Of a stretch of 64,000 bases of DNA, positions 26,179-34,063 are shown one piece after another. How positions within the stretch are numbered: the first letter of the stretch is position 1; the number at the start of each line of letters is the position of its first letter. The DNA is from UBA10347 sp905182135 (GTDB lineage Bacteria > Actinomycetota > Acidimicrobiia > Acidimicrobiales > UBA10347): assembly GCA_963925805.1 (NCBI GenBank), contig CAWUSE010000001.1, forward strand, positions 168,972-232,971, written 5' to 3'. The position numbers were made by a program, and so were the translations under genes. The notes under the pieces were generated by a model. That model ran no database searches. It was given only the letters and a program-made list of their open reading frames with translations, and had not been told where the DNA came from.

Positions 26179-27146
26179 TGTTCTTTCTCTTTGCAAGCTG
26201 TGCGCTCATAGGTGTCTCGGTTTCGATGTTCGTCTACCTGCTGCTTATGCGGGGCATTTCGCAGGTGGCCGTCGACGTCATCGATCCAATGGATTACCTC
26301 ACAGCTTCGGCCGTAACTGTGGCGCCTACTACCGGCCAAGTCGGTTCATCGAATCTTCACGAAGTCTTGCTGGCCCGTTCTCGCTCCGAGCGCGTCGTTC
26401 AACCATGGCTGAAAAAGGTCAACACCCTCCTCCGGAGTACAACACCACAGACTCGCATTGCCAAACTGCACGGATTGGCTGTCACCGGAGGCATCTCGCA
26501 TACGTGGACGCCACAACGTATAGCAACCGTTCGCCTTCTCTCGATGGCGAGTGGCGTAACGTTCGGCCTGTTGGCATGGCGAAGTGTCCCTGGCAATAAG
26601 GGCATTCTGCTCAGCGTAATCATCGTCGTTCTCGGCTGGCGGGGTTTGGACACCTACTTCGGCAATCGTGCTCGTACCCGCCAGGAAGCCATCCAAGGTG
26701 AGCTGCCCGACATCGCTGACCAGATCGCGATCACGGTGCAAGCCGGGCTTAGCTTCGAGCAGGCAATTTCTCGAACGGTTGACTCGACCGAAGGACCATT
26801 GTCCGACGAACTTGGTCGTTTCCTGAACGATGTACGTATTGGCATGACTCGCATGCGTGCATTTAAAGGCCTGCAAGAGCGCTCTGACGTTCCTGACATG
26901 ACCAGCTTTGTTCGAGCAATCGCCCAGGCAGAGAAAACCGGTGTATCTATCGCCGACGTGCTCCAAATTCAGGCTGACGAGCTCCGCACCAGGCGTCGCC
27001 AACGAGCCGAAGAACGGGCAATGAAGCTACCCGTTCTCATGCTGATGCCACTGGTGACCTGCATCCTCCCACCGCTCTTGATTGTGCTGCTCGGCCCTGC
27101 TGTTCTGCAGGTCATGGAGACCGGACTCGGCTCAGGCAACCTCTAA
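26178..27146 (+). CDS. tadC: Type II secretion F-domain protein TadC
   Basis: 322 aa from ATG 26178, which overlaps the tadB stop (TAATG); an upstream in-frame TTG inside tadB is less likely. An N-terminal helix (MFFLFASCALIGVSVSMFVYLLL), a T2SF domain with LPDIADQIAITVQAGLSFEQAISRT and a C-terminal membrane pair (LPVLMLMPLVTCILPPLLIVLLGPAVLQV). Second half of the TadB/TadC platform. Last gene of the pilus operon. Confidence 0.92.
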   Translation: MFFLFASCALIGVSVSMFVYLLLMRGISQVAVDVIDPMDYLTASAVTVAPTTGQVGSSNLHEVLLARSRSERVVQPWLKKVNTLLRSTTPQTRIAKLHGLAVTGGISHTWTPQRIATVRLLSMASGVTFGLLAWRSVPGNKGILLSVIIVVLGWRGLDTYFGNRARTRQEAIQGELPDIADQIAITVQAGLSFEQAISRTVDSTEGPLSDELGRFLNDVRIGMTRMRAFKGLQERSDVPDMTSFVRAIAQAEKTGVSIADVLQIQADELRTRRRQRAEERAMKLPVLMLMPLVTCILPPLLIVLLGPAVLQVMETGLGSGNL

Positions 27147-27157
27147 GCCTGTTCTTG

Positions 27158-27177
27158 CCTGTGTAAATGGGCACAGG
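27158..27177 (+). terminator. Small hairpin after tadC
   Basis: CCTGTG / CACAGG with an 8-nt loop, 12 bases after the tadC stop and without a U-tract. A weak terminator candidate for the pilus operon. Confidence 0.35.
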
Positions 27178-27249
27178 TGTGGCTCCAAAACTGGTTCACC
27201 ACCACTACAGTGCTGAATCTCGTAGCTTGCGCAAGTTGGCAACGTAGTA

Positions 27250-27321
27250 GCCCTCGTAGCTCAGGGGATAGAGCATTGGCTTCCGGAGCCATGTGCGCAG
27301 GTTCGAATCCTGCCGAGGGCG
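27250..27321 (+). tRNA. tRNA-Arg (anticodon CCG)
   Basis: 72 nt without an encoded CCA. Acceptor GCCCTCG/CGAGGGC, D-stem GCTC/GAGC, anticodon loop TTCCGGA (CCG reads CGG), T-arm GCAGG-TTCGAAT-CCTGC, discriminator G. The outermost anticodon-stem pair is a T-T mismatch. Its 3' end directly abuts the methyltransferase reading frame. Confidence 0.97.
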
Positions 27322-27939
27322 CTGCAGAGTTCAGATCACTTCCCAGCCGGGTTCTTTACCCGATCTGATGACAGCGATGACACCCGGTTCTACGAGCCTG
27401 TTCGCCTGGTCCAACACATTGACGACGGCGCAATTGCTGCCGTAACTTCGTTGTACGAAGAACTCAATATCAACGGCCGTGTCCTGGACATCATGGGTTC
27501 ATGGATCTCGCACTTCGCAGCAGCTCCAGACGAACTGGTCGTGTTGGGCATGAACCTGACCGAGCTACAGGCCAACCCCATGGCCACCGCGGTGCTGGCT
27601 CACGATCTGAACATCACGCCAACACTTCCGTTTGCGGACAACCACTTCGATGACGTCGTCTGTGCCGTGTCGGTGGACTACTTAACCCAGCCAATCGAGG
27701 TGTTTGCCGACGTACAACGGATTCTGAAACCTGGCGGCCGATTGGTCTGTACTTTCAGCAACCGCTGTTTCCCAACCAAGGCGATCCGCGGTTGGCTGTT
27801 AGCTACTGAAGCCCAGCGATGCAACATCGTGGCCCAGTACTTCGAGCTCTCAGATGGGTTCGCGCCAGCAACGACTGAGAACCGCACCGGCACTGCATCA
27901 GGTGACCCGCTCTACACCGTCTGGTCCACCGCCACCTGA
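27322..27939 (+). CDS. SAM-dependent methyltransferase lacking a recognisable start codon
   Basis: The frame is open from the tRNA end to the stop. Family-like sequence begins upstream of any ATG/GTG/TTG: FFTRSDDSDDTRFYEPVRLVQHIDDGAIAAV, then LYEEL...RVLDIMGSWISHF (SAM motif I region), LPFADNHFDDVVCAVSVDYL and RILKPGGRLVCTFSNRCF. This matches class I methyltransferases of the HID...LDLMSSWVSH type. The first canonical start, TTG 27451, would remove the conserved N-terminal block. CTG 27322, right after the tRNA, is the only alternative start-like codon at the boundary. So the gene is either 5'-truncated at the tRNA or uses a non-canonical start. The boundary given is the tRNA end, not a proven start. 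Confidence 0.7.
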   Translation: MQSSDHFPAGFFTRSDDSDDTRFYEPVRLVQHIDDGAIAAVTSLYEELNINGRVLDIMGSWISHFAAAPDELVVLGMNLTELQANPMATAVLAHDLNITPTLPFADNHFDDVVCAVSVDYLTQPIEVFADVQRILKPGGRLVCTFSNRCFPTKAIRGWLLATEAQRCNIVAQYFELSDGFAPATTENRTGTASGDPLYTVWSTAT

Positions 27940-27947
27940 TCGTGAAC

Positions 27948-27981
27948 ACAACTCTATGCAGATGCCTCCGCAGAGAGTTGT
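27948..27981 (+). terminator. Stem-loop after the methyltransferase
   Basis: ACAACTCT pairs with AGAGTTGT (8 bp), with an inner TGC/GCA pairing. It lies 9 bases past the stop and upstream of the FrhB promoter. There is no long U-tract. Confidence 0.5.
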
Positions 27982-28013
27982 CGTCTGCCTGGTGGTCAGC
28001 TGGTTCGGCCCTT

Positions 28014-28019
28014 TAAGCT
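28014..28019 (+). promoter_or_regulatory. Putative -10 box (TAAGCT) of the FrhB-like gene
   Basis: TANNNT ends 6 nt before the ATG at 28026, predicting a leaderless transcript. Confidence 0.5.
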
Positions 28020-28025
28020 CAACAC

Positions 28026-29192
28026 ATGAGCACAGCTGAGGCCACCAAGCCAGCACGCGTCCGCTGGACGCACCAGTGGAAGGAACTCCACGACGAAGTC
28101 ATTAACAGCGGGCTCTGCACCGGTTGCGCTGGCTGTGTCATTGCCTGCCCCCACGATGTCATTGGTTACAAGCACGAACCTGGGCACTACAAGCCGTTCC
28201 ACCTTGAAGACGAACTTGGCGAAGCTAACTGCACCCACGGCGAAAAGGGCTGCACCAGCTGCACCCGGGCGTGCCCTCGCTTCCGCGACTGGGAGACCGA
28301 GGCCGACGAGCACTTGTTCGGCCGAGTCCGTGAACCCGACGAAATGTCGGGCGTGTTCAAAGACATCCTGCTGGTTCGCGCCAGCGACGACTTCGTTTAC
28401 GACACGGGCCAAGACGGCGGTTTAGTTTCCGCCATCCTGATCTGGTGCCTTGAGAACGACATCCTCGATGGCGCTCTTGTCAGCCATCTCGAAGGCGGTG
28501 CCGATGGCGGCGGCTGGAAGGCCATACCCGGCGTCGCTACGAACCGCGAAGAGGTCCTGGCCGGCGCAGGAAGCCGCTACACCTATTCGGCCAACACCAT
28601 GGCCTATCCCGAGGCCAAAGAGAAGGGCCTCGAGCGCCTTGCACTCGTGGGCATGAGCTGTCAGACCTCAATTGCGCCTGTCATGTGGCACCGCAAGGTC
28701 GGCAAGGTTTCTAAGCCGTTCAAGCTGAACATAGGCCTGCTGTGTTCCAAGTCGTTCGATGACTCACTGTTCGATGAATTGTTCGGCGTCAAGTACGGCC
28801 TGAACAAAGATGACATCGTCAAGATGAATATCAAGGGTGTCTTCCAGGTGTGGATGAAGGACGGCTCGTACCACGAGATCAACCTGAAGGAATGCCACGC
28901 CTGGACGCGTGAGGGCTGCATACATTGTCCAGACTTCGCGGCCGAGCACGCAGACATCAGCACGGGTGGGATTGGTAACGAAACGGACTGGACACTAACC
29001 GTCGTTAGAACCGACCTGGGTCGGGCCATTATCGAAGCCATGATCAAAGATGGCGTCATCGATACCCGCCCAGGTGACGATGACCCTGCAGCGATTGACC
29101 TGATGCGCCGACTTTCACAGAAAAGCCGCGAACGTTGGCCACAATGGGCCAATCAAAGCGCAGCGGTCGGCCTTCCCACCCGCAAGAAGTAA
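28026..29192 (+). CDS. Coenzyme F420 hydrogenase/dehydrogenase beta-subunit family protein (FrhB-like)
   Basis: 388-aa soluble iron-sulfur flavoprotein. Two 4Fe-4S cysteine sets at the N-terminus (Cys31, 34, 37, 41 in CTGCAGCVIACP; Cys69, 76, 79, 83 in CTHGEKGCTSCTRACP), then FrhB N- and C-domains (DGGLVSAILIWCLENDILDGALV; LVGMSCQTSIAPVMW; CIHCPDFAAEHADISTGGIG). Family members use F420 or reduce partner proteins; the substrate cannot be deduced. F420 use is common in actinobacteria. Monocistronic by context, followed by a palindromic repeat array. Confidence 0.85.
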   Translation: MSTAEATKPARVRWTHQWKELHDEVINSGLCTGCAGCVIACPHDVIGYKHEPGHYKPFHLEDELGEANCTHGEKGCTSCTRACPRFRDWETEADEHLFGRVREPDEMSGVFKDILLVRASDDFVYDTGQDGGLVSAILIWCLENDILDGALVSHLEGGADGGGWKAIPGVATNREEVLAGAGSRYTYSANTMAYPEAKEKGLERLALVGMSCQTSIAPVMWHRKVGKVSKPFKLNIGLLCSKSFDDSLFDELFGVKYGLNKDDIVKMNIKGVFQVWMKDGSYHEINLKECHAWTREGCIHCPDFAAEHADISTGGIGNETDWTLTVVRTDLGRAIIEAMIKDGVIDTRPGDDDPAAIDLMRRLSQKSRERWPQWANQSAAVGLPTRKK

Positions 29193-29256
29193 CCGGTTCA
29201 CCACCACCACGCCAGGTCATCTACACCCGGCGTCTGTCACTCGTTCCTCCGTGCCC

Positions 29257-29320
29257 AACCATCTGTACCATCTGTGTCAGACACAGATGGTTCAACCATC
29301 TGTGTCTGACACAGATGGTT
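29257..29320. repeat. Array of AACCATCTGT palindromes
   Basis: Three related units: a half-site AACCATCTGT (29257-29266), a 23-nt perfect palindrome (29268-29290, arms CCATCTGTGTC/GACACAGATGG) and a 27-nt perfect palindrome (29294-29320, arms AACCATCTGTGTC/GACACAGATGGTT). Both fold with a 1-nt centre. It could end the FrhB-like transcript but looks like a dispersed REP/MITE-type palindrome. Confidence 0.9.
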
Positions 29321-29398
29321 AGCCAGCGCAAGGATCCGGGACTGAAGACCCGGTAATCCTAAAACAGGGTTTGGGCGAGGAACGAGTTCAAAGCCGAA

Positions 29399-29797
29399 CT
29401 ACCCCTGCCCGCCGGCTATGCAGCCTTTAACGATGTCGAGCATGCGCTGTTCAGCTGCGGGAGCATCCGCGCTGCCTATCAAACTGCCCGGGTCGCCTTT
29501 GAGGTCGTCGTTGAGCTTGACGAAGTCTTTGAACGCTATGCCATTTACACCTGAAATTTCGGCGTAGCTGCACTGGCAAATATTGTTGGCATCTTCTGCC
29601 AGGTCAGAGTCGTTCAGGCCGACTTTGCAGCCTTCAAGCCAATTGGCTTCGACATTACTGAGACCAGTTTCAGGGTCGATCTGATCGGTATAGCTCTCAG
29701 GGAAACCATCGCTGCTACAGGACGCGGCGATAATGACCACGAAGAGCAATGAAGCAATGGCTTTAGCGGTGCTGCTTAATGCAGGGCGGCGAGACAC
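29399..29797 (-). CDS. Putative lipoprotein, unknown function
   Basis: 132 aa. A basic N-terminus, a hydrophobic segment and a lipobox-like IAASC give a lipid-attached Cys at about residue 27. The mature part is acidic with three further Cys (C-x..-CQC..-C, residues about 57-125), suggesting disulfides. No family recognised. GTG start 7 nt after a TAGCCT box. Lies 21 bp downstream of udgB on the same strand but has its own promoter signal. Confidence 0.7.
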   Translation of the reverse strand: MSRRPALSSTAKAIASLLFVVIIAASCSSDGFPESYTDQIDPETGLSNVEANWLEGCKVGLNDSDLAEDANNICQCSYAEISGVNGIAFKDFVKLNDDLKGDPGSLIGSADAPAAEQRMLDIVKGCIAGGQG

Positions 29798-29804
29798 GGC
29801 GGCA

Positions 29805-29810
29805 AGGCTA
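29805..29810 (-). promoter_or_regulatory. Putative -10 box (TAGCCT) of the lipoprotein gene
   Basis: TANNNT ends 7 nt before the GTG at 29797, just outside the udgB stop. Confidence 0.45.
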
Positions 29811-29818
29811 TCTGAATT

Positions 29819-30493
29819 TCAGCCTTCCCCGGTCTGCGACAATTCTCGGGCCCTCGAGAACACTGCGTCGAGCATTTCCTCGGTAAGTCGGCCGGTGAAC
29901 GTGTTCTGCTGACTCACGTGATACGAGCACAAGATCGTAAGCCCCGACTCGAGCAGGACTTCGACGCCGTGGCCAAACTTCGGCCTTGGTCTGACCTCAA
30001 GATGCTGGGCTACCGCTTGATAGCCGATCCCGCCGAGCGCCACGACGACTTTAAGTCCTTTCAGATACTCAAACTCTCGATTCAAGAACGGTCGGCATTG
30101 CGCTCGTTCGTTCGGCGTCGGCTTGTTCGCCGGCGGTGCACACTTGACTGGTGAGGTGACCCACGCGTCGGTAAGTTCCAGGCCATCGTCCTTGCTAATG
30201 CTCTCTGGTTGGTTGGCAAACCCGGCGCGGTACATAGCCCGATATAGCCAATCCCCCGAACGGTCACCGGTGAACATGCGACCGGTGCGATTAGCCCCAT
30301 GAGCCGCAGGAGCAAGGCCAACAACCATGACTCCAGCTTTAGGATCACCAAACCCTGGAACACCTTTGCCCCAATAATGATCGTCACGAAATGACGCTCG
30401 TTTGTCGACAGCAACCTGTTCGCGCCACTTGACCAACCGAGGACAGCGGCGACAGTTCTCGACATCAATCTCCAATTGGTGCAGTGCATTCAC
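29819..30493 (-). CDS. Uracil-DNA glycosylase, family 5 (UDGb)
   Basis: 224 aa, an iron-sulfur uracil/deaminated-base glycosylase. N-terminal Cys14 and Cys17 (CRRCPRL) plus two later Cys (SPVKCAPP, AQCRPFL) are the expected 4Fe-4S ligands. Motif 1 GLAPAAHGANRTGRMFTGD (about 60-78) and motif 2 SYHVSQQNTFTGR match UDGb, which lacks the catalytic Asp of Ung and acts on uracil, hypoxanthine and related lesions. GTG start 7 nt after TAGCGT. Divergent from the histidine-phosphatase operon. Confidence 0.92.
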   Translation of the reverse strand: MNALHQLEIDVENCRRCPRLVKWREQVAVDKRASFRDDHYWGKGVPGFGDPKAGVMVVGLAPAAHGANRTGRMFTGDRSGDWLYRAMYRAGFANQPESISKDDGLELTDAWVTSPVKCAPPANKPTPNERAQCRPFLNREFEYLKGLKVVVALGGIGYQAVAQHLEVRPRPKFGHGVEVLLESGLTILCSYHVSQQNTFTGRLTEEMLDAVFSRARELSQTGEG

Positions 30494-30500
30494 TTTGACA

Positions 30501-30506
30501 ACGCTA
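30501..30506 (-). promoter_or_regulatory. Putative -10 box (TAGCGT) of the UDGb gene
   Basis: TANNNT ends 7 nt before the GTG start. It lies in the 27-bp divergent gap to the MSMEG_4193-family gene. Confidence 0.5.
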
Positions 30507-30520
30507 GTTTTTTAAGCCAC

Positions 30521-31180
30521 ATGGCACGTAAGAAGAGCACATCGACGACTCCACCGGCAATGACCACCATTCTGTTGGTGCGCCACGGCCAGACTCCAAC
30601 CACCGGAAAGGTCTTGCCCGGCCGTGCGAAGAACCTGCATCTGGGCGATGTTGGCATGGCCCAGGCGGCCAAAGTAGGCGACCGCATGAGGGCGCTCAAG
30701 AAGGTCTCGGCGGTGTACGCATCACCTATGGAACGCACCCAGGAGACCGCAGCACCTATCGCCAAGGCCACGGGCTGTCGTATTCGCACCCGACCCGGTC
30801 TCAATGAGTGCGACTTTGGCCAGTGGACAGGCAAGAACCTGGCCGACCTACGCAAGCTCCCCGAGTGGCGCACGGTGCAGAGTTATCCGAGTGGGTTTCG
30901 TTTCCCAAAGGGTGAATCATTCCCAGAAATGCAGGCCCGCATGATCGGTGCACTCACCGACATCGTCGCGGCTCATCCTGGCGAGACCGTTGTAGTGGTC
31001 TCGCACGCCGACACAATAAAAGCTGCGATTGCGTCAGCGATGGGCACTCACCTCGACCAGTTCCAACGGATCGTGGTTTCACCGTGCTCGGTCACAGCCA
31101 TCATGTATGGACAAGCCGGTCCCATCGTCTTGGCTGTCAATTCGACAGGCGATGACTTGACCTCACTTGTCCCATCATGA
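30521..31180 (+). CDS. MSMEG_4193-family histidine phosphatase
   Basis: Histidine phosphatase superfamily, 219 aa from ATG 30521 (an ATG at 30560 would start closer to the domain). The phosphohistidine motif is LLVRHGQTP; ERTQETA and VVSHADTIKAAI supply the other phosphate-pocket residues; LNECDFGQWTG is typical. The biological substrate is unknown. First gene of the conserved actinobacterial trio with DUF3090 and SCO1664-type proteins, which often precedes mshC; mshC is absent here. Confidence 0.88.
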   Translation: MARKKSTSTTPPAMTTILLVRHGQTPTTGKVLPGRAKNLHLGDVGMAQAAKVGDRMRALKKVSAVYASPMERTQETAAPIAKATGCRIRTRPGLNECDFGQWTGKNLADLRKLPEWRTVQSYPSGFRFPKGESFPEMQARMIGALTDIVAAHPGETVVVVSHADTIKAAIASAMGTHLDQFQRIVVSPCSVTAIMYGQAGPIVLAVNSTGDDLTSLVPS

Positions 31181-31674
31181 CTTCACTTGATCGTTCCTTC
31201 GACCTACCCGATGTTGACGCATTTGTAGCTGGCACGGTTGGCCCTGCAGGCGACCGGGCGTTCTTCCTGCAAGCGGTCGCTGGCGGCCAAGTTGTCACGC
31301 TTAAGGTCGAGAAGCAGCAGGTCATTGCCTTGGCCGAGTATCTCTCGAACATGCTGACCGACTTGCCTGAGCCTGACGCCGGTACCGTCCCTGCGCCGTC
31401 TGGTCTGGCGACCCCGGTTGAGCCTGAGTGGGCGGTTGCCTCGATGGGCGTCGCGTACGTCGAGAGCCGTGATCGTGTTGCACTGTGGGCCGAGCAAATG
31501 CTCGTGCGCGAGGATGATGGTTCCCCGGCCACGAGTCGATTCCAACTCACCAGGGGTCAGGTCCTAGCTTTTGTCACCCACGCCACGGGCCTGGTAACCG
31601 CTGGGCGTCCCCCATGCCCGTATTGTGAGGCACCCCTGAACAACGTTGACGGCTGGTGCCCATGCTGGAACTGA
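31177..31674 (+). CDS. DUF3090 family protein
   Basis: 165 aa, typical length. Conserved features include the FFLQAVAGGQVVTLKVEKQQVIALAEYL core and a C-terminal zinc-ribbon-like ending PPCPYCEAPLNNVDGWCPCWN (C-x2-C...C-x-C). Function unknown. ATGA overlap with the preceding phosphatase; the family is nearly restricted to actinobacteria and travels with SCO1664-type genes. Confidence 0.9.
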   Translation: MTSLDRSFDLPDVDAFVAGTVGPAGDRAFFLQAVAGGQVVTLKVEKQQVIALAEYLSNMLTDLPEPDAGTVPAPSGLATPVEPEWAVASMGVAYVESRDRVALWAEQMLVREDDGSPATSRFQLTRGQVLAFVTHATGLVTAGRPPCPYCEAPLNNVDGWCPCWN

Positions 31675-31681
31675 CAGCCCG

Positions 31682-32425
31682 GTGAGCGATGAAGAATCCC
31701 CGTTTCGCGATCGGGATCCGATCCCCAACAGTCAGGCAGAAGAACTACTACGCAACGGCGACATTGACGTCTTAGGTCAGATGCCCTGGAGTTCGAACAC
31801 CACATTGTTGTGCGACGTCGTCCACGGCGACCAGATCATTCAAGCCGTGTACAAGCCGCACCGCGGCGAGCGGCCGTTGTGGGACTTCCCAGATGGCCTG
31901 TACCTCCGCGAGGTCGCGTGCTACCAACTGGCGAAATCAATCGGCTGGGATCTGGTCCCACCAACCGTCTTAATCGATGGCCCAGTCGGCCCCGGCTCAC
32001 TTCAACTGTTCATTCCGTGCAACTTCGAAGAGCACTATTTGACCTTGCATAACGAACCCCAGTTCCTGGCCGCGTTTCAGAAGCTGACGGCTTTCGACTT
32101 TGTTGCCAATAGCACCGATCGCAAGAGTGGTCATGTGTTGCTCGGCAAGGATGGCCATATCTGGGCAATCGACAACGGCTTATCGTTTCATGCCGAGTTC
32201 AAGCTTCGCACTGTGCTGTGGGATTTCGCCGGTGAACCCATCCCCGACGACATCCGAACGGACCTGAGCACGTTCGTCGATGTTGGTCTGGGCGATGCCC
32301 TGATCGATCTGCTCGACGACGACGACGAGGTCGAAGCCGCACTCGAGCGGGCTGGCACATTGATCAGCAGGGGCCGCTTCCCTACCGATCCAACCGGCCG
32401 GCGCTGGCCCTGGCCACTGGTCTAG
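31682..32425 (+). CDS. SCO1664-family (PI3/4-kinase-like) protein
   Basis: 247 aa from GTG 31682, 8 nt after the DUF3090 stop; an earlier TTG inside DUF3090 is less likely. Kinase-like segments: VYKPHRGERPLWDFPDGLYLREVACYQL (ATP-lysine region), TAFDFVANSTDRKSGHVLL (catalytic-loop-like D...N) and IWAIDNGLSFH (metal-binding D). The family resembles PI3/4-kinase/HipA folds; the target is unknown. Third member of the MSMEG_4193-DUF3090-SCO1664 operon. Confidence 0.88.
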   Translation: MSDEESPFRDRDPIPNSQAEELLRNGDIDVLGQMPWSSNTTLLCDVVHGDQIIQAVYKPHRGERPLWDFPDGLYLREVACYQLAKSIGWDLVPPTVLIDGPVGPGSLQLFIPCNFEEHYLTLHNEPQFLAAFQKLTAFDFVANSTDRKSGHVLLGKDGHIWAIDNGLSFHAEFKLRTVLWDFAGEPIPDDIRTDLSTFVDVGLGDALIDLLDDDDEVEAALERAGTLISRGRFPTDPTGRRWPWPLV

Positions 32426-32474
32426 CCGCCTGCCTCGCTGAGTCCAACGAGTCGTTCTGTACGAGGCCGATCGC

Positions 32475-32648
32475 ATGGCGCACGCGAAAGGCAGTGCCAC
32501 CTGGTTAGGCCAAGAACTTGCTGCCGTCGACGTGCCAACCTTGTTTGTGATTCATCAACTGCTGTTTAAGGCAGCTATCTGGCCCATGGACCGTATTGGG
32601 CTAAAGGTCGCTGGCCTCTTCGGAGTTGTCGGGCTCTCATATTCCTAG
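32475..32648 (+). CDS. Possible small hydrophobic protein (57 aa)
   Basis: ATG-to-TAG frame of 57 codons with GAGG 8 nt upstream. It encodes MAHAKGSATWLGQEL... then hydrophobic stretches (VPTLFVIHQLLFKAAIW; IGLKVAGLFGVVGLSYS). It could be a one-to-two-helix membrane peptide or a chance frame. No family recognised; co-directional with the SCO1664 trio. Confidence 0.3.
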   Translation: MAHAKGSATWLGQELAAVDVPTLFVIHQLLFKAAIWPMDRIGLKVAGLFGVVGLSYS

Positions 32649-32932
32649 CGGGGCCGCCGCTCCTAACTTTGTTGCCGTGGCCCTCAGCCAGAAATCAATC
32701 GTCTCACCATGTTCAATTCGTTGCTCAACAGACCAGTGCCGTAACACGCAGGGCACAGAACAATCTAGCCATCGGGGTTGGGGGCCCAACTCCCTCACAG
32801 GCCACACAAGCTGCCTCTGACGCCGTTAGCTGGAACAAGTCCACTACCCGTTGACAATTGCTGGGTAGCGCCTCCACGGCCGCCAAACCGGCCTAACAGC
32901 CACATCTAGCCAGCAGTGCGCAGCCCCGCGCC

Positions 32933-32986
32933 CAAAAAGTACTCTGCGACGTTGCACCTGCACAGCAGGTACAACGTCGCAGAGTA
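32933..32986 (-). terminator. Rho-independent terminator of etfBA
   Basis: A 15-bp perfect outer stem (TACTCTGCGACGTTG / CAACGTCGCAGAGTA, 32940-32986) plus a 5-bp inner stem. On the minus strand it is followed at once by CTTTTTGGG. About 100 bases past the etfA stop. Confidence 0.9.
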
Positions 32987-33086
32987 GGAAGTGGTTAGCG
33001 GTTAGCCGGCCGCTTGCCTGAACTATCAAGGCGTCAGCCAGGACAGGGTTTCATTGAGGGGCGCAGCGACACCGCCGAAAGCCCGA

Positions 33087-34052
33087 CTACCCGCGGGCAG
33101 CGAGGGCTTCGAGCAGTTGCGGCAGGACCTTGTGCACATCGCCCACAATGCCCAGATCAGCAACACCAAAGATTGGCGCTTCAGAGTCCTTGTTGATCGC
33201 GATGATCGTCTTGGAGCCCTTCATGCCGACCAGATGCTGGGTAGCACCGGAGATGCCAGCTGCGATGTACACGTCGGGCTTCACAACCTTGCCGGTCTGA
33301 CCGACCTGGTAGCTGTAGGGAACCCAGCCAGCATCGACGATTGCACGGCTTGCGCCCGGTGCAGCCTTGAGTGCCAATGCAAGGCTCTCTATCAGCGAGT
33401 AGCTGTCGGCTTCGCCGAGGCCACGGCCACCAGAAACAACAACCGCTGCCTCGTCGAGCTTGGGACCTTCAGTTTGTTCGACGAATGAATTCGTGACGAC
33501 TGCTGCACCGGTGGCACCCAAGTCAGGAATGACAAGCGCCGATACGGCAGCTACGCCTCCGCCGGTCTCTGAAGCTTCGAACGACTTCGGACGAACCAGA
33601 AAGATGCCTGGCTTGTCGGTCGTGAACTTGGTCTTAACAAACGATGCGCCACCGAAGACGGGCTCGGTGCCAACAAGGCCACCTTCGTCGATCAGGTCAA
33701 CGATGTTGGTGATAACCGGAGCATCGAGCTTGACCGATAGTCTCCCAGCGACATCACGGCCGCCATAGGTGGTGCCGATCAAGATCGCAGCGGGTGCTGC
33801 GCCGCCGGCGATGGCAGCTGCCATAGCGCCAGCAACCGATGGGCCAGGGAGGGCGCCGCCCAGGTCCCCGGTTGCGAGGACAGTCGTTGCACCGTGTGCG
33901 CCTAGTTCAGCTGCGACTGCGTCGCCGTCACCGCCAACAATGGCGACAACGTCGCTAGAAATTTCGCGAGCCTTAGCGAGTATTTCGAGAGTAATGGAAG
34001 CGACCGAACCCTCGGCAACTTCGGTATGGACCCAAACTGTTCCTACAGACAT
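33087..34052 (-). CDS. etfA: Electron transfer flavoprotein alpha subunit
   Basis: 321 aa. N-terminal nucleotide-binding-fold domain, then the C-terminal FAD domain with VVVSGGRGLG, PYSYQVGQTGKVVKPDVYIAAGISGA and IIAINKDSEAPIF...DLGIVGD. With EtfB it carries electrons from acyl-CoA and related dehydrogenases to the quinone pool. Strong Shine-Dalgarno GAGGAGG 6 nt before the ATG. Downstream of etfB by 11 bp; ends at a strong terminator. Confidence 0.96.
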   Translation of the reverse strand: MSVGTVWVHTEVAEGSVASITLEILAKAREISSDVVAIVGGDGDAVAAELGAHGATTVLATGDLGGALPGPSVAGAMAAAIAGGAAPAAILIGTTYGGRDVAGRLSVKLDAPVITNIVDLIDEGGLVGTEPVFGGASFVKTKFTTDKPGIFLVRPKSFEASETGGGVAAVSALVIPDLGATGAAVVTNSFVEQTEGPKLDEAAVVVSGGRGLGEADSYSLIESLALALKAAPGASRAIVDAGWVPYSYQVGQTGKVVKPDVYIAAGISGATQHLVGMKGSKTIIAINKDSEAPIFGVADLGIVGDVHKVLPQLLEALAARG

Positions 34053-34063
34053 GGCAAGCCTCC

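Larger units (their letters stand above)
32426..33086. other. Interval after the SCO1664 trio; no mshC
   Basis: 660 bases where other actinobacteria often carry mshC. I find only a possible 57-aa frame (32475-32648) and the etfA terminator (32933-32986); the rest has no supported content. Confidence 0.6.

Noticed and set aside
29257..29320. Possible CRISPR array
   Set aside because: Units are palindromes separated by only a few bases, with no spacers of regular length and no cas genes in the window.
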